Below, one piece after another: positions 17,662 to 24,693 of a stretch of DNA of 64,000 bases. The notes beneath the pieces were generated by a model, which was not told the origin of the DNA, did not search any database, and saw nothing but the letters and a program-made list of their open reading frames with translations. This DNA comes from Hoeflea_A sp965228785 (GTDB lineage: Bacteria; Pseudomonadota; Alphaproteobacteria; Rhizobiales; Rhizobiaceae): positions 2,852,001-2,916,000 of the forward strand of contig CBDDIF010000002.1 in NCBI GenBank assembly GCA_965228785.1, written 5' to 3'. Position numbers and translations under genes: made by a program. Numbering within the stretch: the stretch's first letter is position 1; every line of letters begins with the position of its first letter.

Positions 17662-18753
17662 TCAGATATCGACGCTGCCCTCCGACAGCATCCCGCCCGT
17701 CTCATTGTCGTCCGGCGCCAGTTCGTTCTGGTAGGCGAAAATCGCCGGAGTTCCGCCGGTGTGGATGAAGGCCACGGTGCTTCCGGGCTCGATCAAGCCC
17801 CGCTCCACCTGCGAAATCAGTCCCGCCATGGTGCGGCCGCTGTAAACCGGATCGAGCAACAATGCCTCGTTCCGCGCGGCGCGGCGGATGGCTGAAGACA
17901 CGGCCTCGTTGATCCGCCCGTAGCCGGGCGCCAGGGTCGCGTCATCAACCAGGATATCCTTCGGTGTCAGCCTTGCCCGGTCGTCGAGCAACGCATTGAT
18001 TTCGGCAGCCCTGGTGGCAATCCTGGCGGACTGGAGATCGGCGGAGCGGCGCACGCAGATCCCGTGGATTGGAACGTCCCAGCCTATGGCCCGGGCACCG
18101 ACCAGAAAGCCGCCATGGGTCAATCCGCTACCCGAAGGGATCACCACATAGTCAGGCATGGTGCCGAGTTCCTGAAACTGGCGCCAGGTTTCGATGGCCG
18201 CGTAGACGTAACCCAACGCACCGATCGGCGGACTGTCCATGCCGAGATGGATGACGTAGGGCCGACGGCCGCGACGCTCGCATTCTTCCGCCAGGTGGTC
18301 GAGATTGGCATCGGCGCCGGCCTCGTTCTCGCCTTCTGGAAAACGATGGATCTCGGCACCCAGAAGCTGGCTCAGCAGAACGTTGCCGGAGGCCGCATAA
18401 ACCGGATCATTCTTCGGCACCCTATCCTCGAGCTGGACAATCGCGTGCCAGCCCAGCTTGCGTGCTGCCGCTGTTGTCGATCGCACGAAATTCGATTGCA
18501 CTGCGCCGGTGATCAGCACGGTGTCGCAGTCCCGCTCAGCGCCTTGGCCAAGATAGTATTCGAGCTGCCGGGTCTTGTTGCCGCCCATGGCCAGAGGTTG
18601 GGTATCGTCCCGTTTGGCGTAGAGCGTGATACCGAGGTTGTCGCCCAGCCGCCGCAGCGGGTCGAGGCCGGAGCGGACCAGACCCAGGTCAACACGGGGG
18701 TGCTGGTCAAGTTCCGGCAGTAGATCGATATCCGCAAGACGGTCAGACAACAT
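17662..18753 (-). CDS. PLP-dependent D-cysteine desulfhydrase / cysteate-lyase family protein, divergent
   Basis: The 363-residue protein belongs to the fold-type II family of ACC deaminase, D-cysteine desulfhydrase and L-cysteate sulfo-lyase (CuyA). The PLP lysine is K60 in GGNKTRQLEYY, and the phosphate loop and C-terminal LLDPVYSGRTMAGLI and FIHTGG are kept. In characterised members the substrate-side motif reads QSNH; here it is QSNF (residues 86-89), and the following Arg-Gln is Arg-Ser, so a different substrate is likely. It overlaps the TauE-type exporter gene by 11 bp and precedes the TRAP genes. In Ruegeria (Silicibacter) pomeroyi, cuyA is likewise grouped with a regulator and a sulfite exporter. 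A sulfite-releasing lyase is therefore favoured over plain desulfhydrase. Confidence 0.8.
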   Translation of the reverse strand: MLSDRLADIDLLPELDQHPRVDLGLVRSGLDPLRRLGDNLGITLYAKRDDTQPLAMGGNKTRQLEYYLGQGAERDCDTVLITGAVQSNFVRSTTAAARKLGWHAIVQLEDRVPKNDPVYAASGNVLLSQLLGAEIHRFPEGENEAGADANLDHLAEECERRGRRPYVIHLGMDSPPIGALGYVYAAIETWRQFQELGTMPDYVVIPSGSGLTHGGFLVGARAIGWDVPIHGICVRRSADLQSARIATRAAEINALLDDRARLTPKDILVDDATLAPGYGRINEAVSSAIRRAARNEALLLDPVYSGRTMAGLISQVERGLIEPGSTVAFIHTGGTPAIFAYQNELAPDDNETGGMLSEGSVDI

Positions 18754-19516
18754 TCTGAAGCCCCCTGCTCAGCAACGAAATTCCCATGATCACAAGAACA
18801 ACCTCGAGAAGCAGGCGCAGCCGATCGGAACCAATGGCGTTGCGTCCGGCAAGGCCCAGGCCGATGCCCAGCGCCACTGCAGGCAGTAAAACCAGGGCCA
18901 GGTTCCAGCTGCCCTCACCGCTCTGCGTCAACAGCACGTGGATGAGCAACGCCACTGAGTAGGCGACGAAGAAATAGGCCCTCAACGTGGCGCGGACCGC
19001 GGCCGGATTGAGCCCCCCGCTCAGCAACGTCCAGAGTGCGATCGGTCCGGGCACTGCCAGCGCACCGGTCATGCCGCCCGACACGGTACCTCCGAAGCGC
19101 ATCACCCAGGGCGCCGGGCCGGCGCCGGCTGCTTGCGGGGCCGGGAAAAACCGGAGTTGCGCCACCGCCAGCAGCACGACCACGCCGCTGGCGATCTTAA
19201 GGCTGGTCGAATTCGCCATCAGGAGCAGGATCGTGCCCACGGGTATACCGATGCAGGCCCATAAACAAAGCTGCGCCAGTGGCCGGCCGGCAACATCACG
19301 CAGTTCCGCCGGCAAGAGGCAGGCGGTCAGAACCAGATTCAGTATGATCGCCGTCTGGATCGCGGATGCGCCGTCGAGGAAAAACAGCAGCGACGGCCCG
19401 GCGATCAGGCCAAGACCTACGCCGGTCGCGACCTGCAGGGTGGCGCCCAGCAGCACCAAACCAAAGGCCAGGCCGAACTCGGCCATCGGCCACTCTGTCA
19501 GCACGGAAGTCCACAT
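18743..19516 (-). CDS. TauE/SafE-family exporter (possible sulfite exporter)
   Basis: The 257-residue, strongly hydrophobic protein has about eight predicted membrane segments in two halves typical of TauE/SafE (GLGLIAGPSLLFFLDG in the first half, GGTVSGGMTGALAVPGPIAL in the second). The start at 19516 gives a short lead; an ATG at residue 11 is an alternative. Family members export sulfite or organosulfur anions in taurine, cysteate and sulfoacetate pathways. It is the first gene of a minus-strand operon (exporter, PLP lyase, TRAP binding protein, TRAP permease, Usp) and is divergent from a LysR gene. Removing sulfite made by the lyase is the likely role, by analogy with CuyZ. Confidence 0.85.
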   Translation of the reverse strand: MWTSVLTEWPMAEFGLAFGLVLLGATLQVATGVGLGLIAGPSLLFFLDGASAIQTAIILNLVLTACLLPAELRDVAGRPLAQLCLWACIGIPVGTILLLMANSTSLKIASGVVVLLAVAQLRFFPAPQAAGAGPAPWVMRFGGTVSGGMTGALAVPGPIALWTLLSGGLNPAAVRATLRAYFFVAYSVALLIHVLLTQSGEGSWNLALVLLPAVALGIGLGLAGRNAIGSDRLRLLLEVVLVIMGISLLSRGLQNVV

Positions 19517-19569
19517 GCCGACAGCTTAGGATGCCGCATTCTTATAAAACAATTGACTTTTTTCTCCTT

Positions 19570-19594
19570 ATTACATTAACGATCCTAATGTAAT
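19570..19594. promoter_or_regulatory. Palindromic operator overlapping a LysR start codon
   Basis: ATTACATTA (19570-19578) and TAATGTAAT (19586-19594) form a perfect 9-bp dyad around a 7-bp spacer. The right arm contains the first two bases of the LysR start codon at 19593, so bound protein would block translation initiation or early transcription of the regulator gene. The divergent TauE gene starts 54 bp away. This fits a negatively autoregulated LysR protein that activates the TRAP/TauE operon. Binding is inferred. Confidence 0.6.
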
Positions 19595-20501
19595 GTTGAA
19601 CGACCGTCTCAGTCTGCGCGCCATTCACGCATTTCATGCGGTCGTCACGTTGGGCTCCGTGGCTGCCGCGGCGGAACAGCTGAACGTTACCCAGCCGGCC
19701 ATCAGCCATCTGCTGAAGTCACTGGAGGCGTGGACAAACCTGACGCTGTTTCGCAAGGTCGGCCGACGGCTGGAGCTGACCGAAGACGGCCAGGTGTTTT
19801 TCGGTGATGTCGCTTCGGCATTGCCTATCATCTCGAACCTGCAGGAATCGGCCGAGGCAATCCGTAACGCAAAGCGGGGCCACGTGCGCATCGTAGCCAT
19901 CCCGGTGGTCTCGGAATATCTGCTGCCGGCGATGCTCGGCCGCTTCATGCGCGACAACCCGTACGTCGAAATCACCCTGGAAGTCGCCGACACCCACCGC
20001 GCACTCACCCTGCTGGAGGCCGGCACGGTCGACCTCGCCCTGGTCTCGGGCGTTCGCGACAAAACTCATTCGGTTCATGCTGACCTGTCGACACGCTCGG
20101 TGCTGATCGTACCGGCCGACTGGCGCGCCGGCAGCGCCTTTCCGGTGGAACTGGCGTCGATCCGGTCGGAGCCGTTCATCGCCCTGAACACGGGAAGCCC
20201 ATTCCGTTATGCGCTGGACCAGCATCTGGCGCGAGCGAGCCTGTCGATCAAAATCCGCGCCCAGGTGCGGACTCAAAGCGCCATTGCCGGTCTGGTTGCC
20301 AGCGGCGTCGGGATTGGCGTCGTCGACCAGATCGTGGCGGCCCGCCCCATCGAGGGAATCCGGGCCCTCGCCTTTGAACCGGCCTTGCGATGGTCGTTCA
20401 ACCTTGTATCGCGCCGTTCAGGAACGCTGTCGACGTCGGCTCAGCGCCTGGCGGAGTACCTAAGAGAGCAGCTCGTCGGCAAGTTTGAAGAAACCCATTG
20501 A
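19593..20501 (+). CDS. LysR-family transcriptional regulator of the TauE/TRAP operon
   Basis: The 302-residue protein has an N-terminal LysR HTH (VAAAAEQLNVTQPAISHLLK at about residues 23-42) and a substrate-binding domain beginning GHVRIVAIPVVSEYLLPAML. The start lies inside a perfect palindrome, annotated separately. It is divergent from the operon of exporter, PLP lyase, TRAP transporter and Usp, which it probably controls in response to the transported compound or its breakdown product. This mirrors the regulator gene found beside cuyA and its exporter in other marine alphaproteobacteria, though I have not established that they are orthologous. It ends 1 bp before the anti-sigma gene, tail to tail. 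Confidence 0.9.
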   Translation: MLNDRLSLRAIHAFHAVVTLGSVAAAAEQLNVTQPAISHLLKSLEAWTNLTLFRKVGRRLELTEDGQVFFGDVASALPIISNLQESAEAIRNAKRGHVRIVAIPVVSEYLLPAMLGRFMRDNPYVEITLEVADTHRALTLLEAGTVDLALVSGVRDKTHSVHADLSTRSVLIVPADWRAGSAFPVELASIRSEPFIALNTGSPFRYALDQHLARASLSIKIRAQVRTQSAIAGLVASGVGIGVVDQIVAARPIEGIRALAFEPALRWSFNLVSRRSGTLSTSAQRLAEYLREQLVGKFEETH

Positions 20502-20502
20502 A

Positions 20503-20805
20503 TCAACAGTCACGTGCGGCAACGACAGCCGCCACCAGATCTTCCGGAACATCCTTCGGCAGGATGTCAGCGCCTTCCCCACTTTGCCGTGCCAGCTCCA
20601 GGGACGCCTTGTAGGCCTTTAGGTAGGCGCGGCACTCAGGGCAGACCTTTAAATGCAGGTCGAACACGAATTTCTGCTGTGAGGGCAATTCGCCCTCCAG
20701 ATAGGCCAGAATGAATTCCTCGAAGGTTTCACAGGTGATCATCAGCGGAAGCTTGAACATGACGCCGCGGATGCGGCGCATGATGGTCGGATTATCCTGG
20801 GTCAT
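20503..20805 (-). CDS. Anti-sigma factor, zinc-finger (ZAS) type
   Basis: The 100-residue soluble protein carries the zinc-binding anti-sigma motif H51-x3-C55-x2-C58 (HLKVCPEC) with an additional Cys at residue 25, preceded by EEFILAYLEGELP, as in the zf-HC2 family. It has no transmembrane segment, so it would hold its sigma factor in the cytoplasm, perhaps releasing it upon thiol oxidation or zinc loss as RsrA and ChrR do. Its ATG overlaps the stop of the ECF sigma gene (ATGA), which couples production of the pair and identifies that sigma factor as its partner. Confidence 0.85.
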   Translation of the reverse strand: MTQDNPTIMRRIRGVMFKLPLMITCETFEEFILAYLEGELPSQQKFVFDLHLKVCPECRAYLKAYKASLELARQSGEGADILPKDVPEDLVAAVVAARDC

Positions 20806-21506
20806 TCCATCTGCCCCTTGAACAAAGGCTCCAGCAGCCGCTTCAGGGCGGCACGGGCTCTGTGCAGTCTCACCTTCACATTGGCTTCGCTGATGCCGAG
20901 ACTTTCAGCGACCTCGCCCGTCGACATTTCTTCGATATCGCGCAACACCAGAACGACGCGATAGCTATCGGGAAGCTGCCCGATCTTGGCGGAGACAAGT
21001 GCCTTGGTATCTGCCTGCAGCGCCAGCGACTCCGGTGTTTCCGTCGTCATCCAGCGCTCCTCGATGCGGCATCCGTTGGCATCGAAGACGGGCAGCAAGC
21101 CATCGATCGACACGGTTTCCATGCGTCCGGCCTTGCGCATCAGCATCAGGCATTCATTGACCAGGATGCGGTGCATCCAGGTCTTCACGGCAGCGCGGCC
21201 ATCGAAACTGGACAGTTTGTCGAAGATCTTTGCGAAAGCGTTCTGGACGGCATCCTCGGCATGGTGGGAGTCGCGCAAGATGCGATTGGCCACGGCCAGC
21301 ATCCAGCCGATATGCTCACGCACAAAGCGCTCCGTCGTGGCCGCATGCCCTGCCTTTAGGTCGATGACGATGTCGTCTTCGCTGCCCGGTCCTGCCCGCG
21401 ATGGCTGTCCTTCAGCACTCAATCGCCCGTCCTGTCGAAGCAATTTCGAAAATTCGACGCCGCCCTGTAACCTTATGCAGCGCCTCTGCATCTGACAAGA
21501 AGTCAC
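20802..21506 (-). CDS. ECF-family RNA polymerase sigma factor
   Basis: The 234-residue product contains sigma region 2 (FVREHIGWMLAVANRILRD, HHAEDAVQNAFAKIFDKL) and region 4 (LPDSYRVVLVLRDIEEMSTG, then the HTH GEVAESLGISEANVKVRLHR). The first 45 or so residues are atypically long and not conserved in appearance, so the true start may be further in. It is paired by overlapping codons with the zinc anti-sigma factor. Such pairs usually respond to oxidative or envelope stress. Its targets cannot be told from this window; no obviously matching promoter was picked out. Confidence 0.9.
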   Translation of the reverse strand: MTSCQMQRRCIRLQGGVEFSKLLRQDGRLSAEGQPSRAGPGSEDDIVIDLKAGHAATTERFVREHIGWMLAVANRILRDSHHAEDAVQNAFAKIFDKLSSFDGRAAVKTWMHRILVNECLMLMRKAGRMETVSIDGLLPVFDANGCRIEERWMTTETPESLALQADTKALVSAKIGQLPDSYRVVLVLRDIEEMSTGEVAESLGISEANVKVRLHRARAALKRLLEPLFKGQME

Positions 21507-21571
21507 CAGAGCGCAAACCTATGATGCCGGCCGAGACAATCGGTTCGGAAAAACGGGAGGGATCGGCCTTA

Positions 21572-21780
21572 GAGCCTGTCATGGTTAGATTGACGCAATT
21601 CTGTTTGTGGTCGGCGAGGCGATCCGCGAGGAAGGAGCGCAGAGCGATGCCGGAGGCATGTCTCGAGCATCCTGACACTGCGGGCGTCCGCCGACCGCAA
21701 ACCCGAAGAGCCGGGCGCATTTGCGCCAATTCTTTCGCTCAAAGCCTCGGCCAAAGGTTCAATCTAACCATGATAGGCTC
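21572..21780. mobile_element. 209-bp MITE-like element with 22-bp terminal inverted repeats
   Basis: The left end (21572-21593) and the reverse complement of the right end (21759-21780) match at 21 of 22 positions, starting GAGCCTRTCATGG. A TA dinucleotide flanks each side (21570-21571 and 21781-21782), which would be the target duplication of a TA-targeting transposon such as IS630/Tc1-mariner. The interior has no convincing transposase gene, so this is a non-autonomous derivative. It ends 3 bp before the ATG of the antiporter gene and must therefore supply that gene's 5' leader. Confidence 0.6.
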
Positions 21781-21783
21781 TAG

Positions 21784-23049
21784 ATGACGGGTTTGCTGCT
21801 TCTGGCGGTGTTCGCCATGGCGTTCTCGATGATCGCCAAACGGCTGGAGTCGACCGTCCTGACCGCGCCGATGCTGTTTCTCGCCTTCGGACTGTTGATG
21901 GCCGAAACCGGCCTGATGTCACATGAGGGCGCCGAGGAAACCTTGCATCTCGTGGCGGAAATCGCGCTGATCGTGCTGCTGTTTCTCGACGCGGCACAGA
22001 TCGACATGAAGACACTGCGCAAACGCCATGTGTGGCCGGTGCGCATGCTGGTGATCGGCCTGCCTTTGTCGCTGGTGTTCGGCACACTGGCCGCAGCCCC
22101 ATTCCTGCCCGGATGGCCGCTCGTTGCCGTTGCGCTGGTCGCCGCCATTCTGGCACCCACCGATGCGGCGCTGGGACAAGCCGTCGTCAGCAATCCCGAC
22201 ATCCCGCAGCGACCGCGGCGGGCGCTGACGGTCGAAAGCGGACTGAATGACGGGATGGCGCTGCCGGCGGTGCTGCTCTTTGCCAGCCTGACAGCGGAGA
22301 TGTCCGATCGCAGCAACGCCGACTGGCTGATCTTCGGCGCCAAGCAGATCCTGCTGGGACCGCTAGCCGGCGCCATTGCCGGGACGATCGGCGGTTTCGT
22401 TCTCATTCAGGCCAAACGGTTCGGCACCACGGCGGACACGTTCGAGGGTGTCGGCGCCATCGCACTGGCCGGCGGCTCCTACGTTGCCGCCACGCTGATC
22501 GACGGCAATGGCTTCATCGCGGCCTTCGTTTCGGGACTCTTCTTCGGCAACGTGGTGCAGGGTCGCTGCAAGTTCATCTACGAGTTCACCGAAAGCGAGG
22601 GGCAGTTGCTGACCTGGGGCGCGTTCTTCCTGCTTGGGCTGGCGCTGGTGCCGGAAGCGCTGCAGCACCTGACCTGGCAATGGCTGGCGATCATCGCACT
22701 CAGCCTGTTCGTGGTGCGGCCGCTTGCCATCTGGATCTCGCTGATCGGAACCGATGCGGCGCCGGTCACCCGCATCTTTTTCGGCTGGTTCGGTCCACGC
22801 GGCCTGGCAACCGCCCTGTTCGCTCTGCTCGTCGTCTCGAAGATCGACCACGCCTATGCGGAACCGGTCCTGCTGATCGCAGTCAACGCGGTCTGGATCA
22901 GTGCCCTGCTGCACGGAATAAGCGCCGTGCCCGGCGCGCGCTGGTACGCCGGCCGGGTTGCCGCCATGGGTGATTGCCCAGAGGCCGCCGAAATCGACAC
23001 CTCTGCAAAGCCACTTCGCACCAGCCATCCAACCGACAATCAACAATGA
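21784..23049 (+). CDS. Cation:proton antiporter (Na+/H+ exchanger family)
   Basis: The 421-residue inner-membrane protein has about 12 predicted helices of the CPA1/NhaP type, with the conserved acidic segments LIVLLFLDAAQID, AAILAPTDAALGQ and ESGLNDGMALP that hold the ion-binding Asp residues. It probably exchanges Na+ or K+ for protons. The N-terminus looks intact (TGLLLLAVFAMAFSMIAKRL), yet the start codon follows a transposon-like inverted repeat by 3 bp and has no good Shine-Dalgarno, so expression may have been changed by the insertion. It lies 10 bp upstream of the Rieske-glutamate synthase gene and may be co-transcribed with the redox genes that follow. Confidence 0.9.
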   Translation: MTGLLLLAVFAMAFSMIAKRLESTVLTAPMLFLAFGLLMAETGLMSHEGAEETLHLVAEIALIVLLFLDAAQIDMKTLRKRHVWPVRMLVIGLPLSLVFGTLAAAPFLPGWPLVAVALVAAILAPTDAALGQAVVSNPDIPQRPRRALTVESGLNDGMALPAVLLFASLTAEMSDRSNADWLIFGAKQILLGPLAGAIAGTIGGFVLIQAKRFGTTADTFEGVGAIALAGGSYVAATLIDGNGFIAAFVSGLFFGNVVQGRCKFIYEFTESEGQLLTWGAFFLLGLALVPEALQHLTWQWLAIIALSLFVVRPLAIWISLIGTDAAPVTRIFFGWFGPRGLATALFALLVVSKIDHAYAEPVLLIAVNAVWISALLHGISAVPGARWYAGRVAAMGDCPEAAEIDTSAKPLRTSHPTDNQQ

Positions 23050-23059
23050 GGGAGCCACA

Positions 23060-24670
23060 ATGAACAAGATTGCCATCGCCGACTACGACGCCGTACCCGA
23101 CCGCCAGCCACAACACGCGCTGGTGGCGAACGTGGACCTCGTCATCGTGCGTTTCGATGACGACATCGCGGTTTTCTACGGCCGGTGCCTGCACCGCGGC
23201 GCCCTGATGGCTGATGGTTTCGTACGCGGCCGCAACCTGATCTGCGGCGTTCACAATTGGGACTACCGGCTGGACTCAGGCGTCTCCGCCTACAACAACG
23301 ATGAGGCGCTGCCGAAATTCTCGCACTGGGTCGAGGGCGGCAAGGTGCTGGTGGATGAGGATGAGATCGCCGCCTGGGCAAAGGAAAATCCGCAACCGTT
23401 TGCCCGCAAAGCCTATCTCGGAAATTACGCCGATACCAGCCACGGAACTGAGGAGGAACCCTATAACCAGCTGATCCAGGGCTATGCCCGCTCCGGCCTC
23501 AAGCGCACCGGCCATCACGGCCAGGTGGATGCGATGGGGGTCCCGCGCACGCAACTGCCGGATTGGGACGACATTCAGATCCTGACCGCTCAACTTCATC
23601 GTGTGCCGATGCTCGACGAAGACCCGGTGGGCACCGATGTGACCATCGGTCCCAACGCGCAGAAGCCGCTGAAATTGGATATTCCTCTTTTCGTCTCCGA
23701 CATGAGTTTCGGTGCCCTGTCCGAGCCGGCAAAAATATCGTTGGCGCGCGGTGCCGAGCTCGCCGGCACCGGCATCTGCTCAGGCGAAGGCGGCATGCTG
23801 CCGGAAGAGCAGGCGGAGAATTCACGCTATTTCTATGAGCTTGCCTCCGGCCGTTTCGGCTTCGACTGGGACAAGCTTGATCGGGTTCAAGCATTCCATT
23901 TCAAGGGCGGCCAGGGCGCCAAAACCGGCACCGGCGGGCACCTGCCCGGCCCCAAGGTCCAAGGCAAGATTGCCGAAGTGCGTGGCCTGCCCGAAGGCGA
24001 AGCGGCCATTTCACCACCGCGCTTTCCGGACTGGACAGAGGTGGGCCAGATCAAGGACTTCGCCGATGAGGTGCGGAGCCGCACGGGTGGCATCCCGATC
24101 GGCTACAAGCTGTCTGCCCAGCATATCGAGAAGGACATCGATGCGGCACTTGAGGTCGGTGTCGATTACATCATTCTCGACGGTCGCGGTGGCGGCACCG
24201 GTGCGGCACCCATCCTGTTTCGCGACAACATCTCGGTGCCGACCATTCCGGCGCTGGCCCGGGCGCGCCGCCATCTCGACGGCAGCGGCCGTGGCGATGT
24301 GACACTGGTGATCACCGGGGGCCTGCGCAAACCGGCCGACTTCATCAAGGCGCTGGCGCTGGGGGCCGATGCCGTGGCGGTATCAAACGCCGCCATGCAG
24401 GCGATCGGCTGCATCGCCATGCGCGCCTGCCACACCAACAATTGTCCGGTCGGGATCGCCACCCAGAAACCGCACCTGGTAAGCCGCATCGTTGTCGAGA
24501 AGTCGGCCGAGCGGCTGCAGAACTTCTTTGAGGCATCGGTGGAACTCATGCAGGTCATGGCACGCGCCTGCGGCCACGATCACCTGTCGAAATTCAATGC
24601 CGACGATCTGACGACCTGGAAAAAGGACATGGCCGATCTATCTGGCGTCGCTTATGGCGGCGTCGCCTGA
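23060..24670 (+). CDS. Rieske [2Fe-2S] domain fused to a glutamate synthase FMN domain
   Basis: The ATG at 23060 has a GAGGGAG site. Residues 1-110 are a Rieske-type ferredoxin with intact ligands C43-L-H45 and C62-G-V-H65. From about residue 130 to the end runs the FMN-binding glutamate synthase domain (GltB domain 2), with GICSGEGGMLPEEQ, FHFKGGQGAKTGTGGHLPG, GRGGGTGAAP and the 3Fe-4S cluster ligands C451-x5-C457-x4-C462 in the RACHTNNCPVG region. The glutamine amidotransferase domain of GltB is absent. It could therefore pass electrons from the Rieske centre through 3Fe-4S to FMN, using ammonia or some other imino/keto substrate. The next gene also carries an N-terminal Rieske domain, suggesting a shared electron donor. 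Confidence 0.88.
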   Translation: MNKIAIADYDAVPDRQPQHALVANVDLVIVRFDDDIAVFYGRCLHRGALMADGFVRGRNLICGVHNWDYRLDSGVSAYNNDEALPKFSHWVEGGKVLVDEDEIAAWAKENPQPFARKAYLGNYADTSHGTEEEPYNQLIQGYARSGLKRTGHHGQVDAMGVPRTQLPDWDDIQILTAQLHRVPMLDEDPVGTDVTIGPNAQKPLKLDIPLFVSDMSFGALSEPAKISLARGAELAGTGICSGEGGMLPEEQAENSRYFYELASGRFGFDWDKLDRVQAFHFKGGQGAKTGTGGHLPGPKVQGKIAEVRGLPEGEAAISPPRFPDWTEVGQIKDFADEVRSRTGGIPIGYKLSAQHIEKDIDAALEVGVDYIILDGRGGGTGAAPILFRDNISVPTIPALARARRHLDGSGRGDVTLVITGGLRKPADFIKALALGADAVAVSNAAMQAIGCIAMRACHTNNCPVGIATQKPHLVSRIVVEKSAERLQNFFEASVELMQVMARACGHDHLSKFNADDLTTWKKDMADLSGVAYGGVA

Positions 24671-24693
24671 GGCGGCAAATTGGGAGATAATGC

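Noticed and set aside
17662..18753. Naming the PLP enzyme cuyA outright.
   Set aside because: The operon context fits, but the QSNF motif departs from the QSNH of CuyA and D-cysteine desulfhydrase, so the exact substrate is doubtful.
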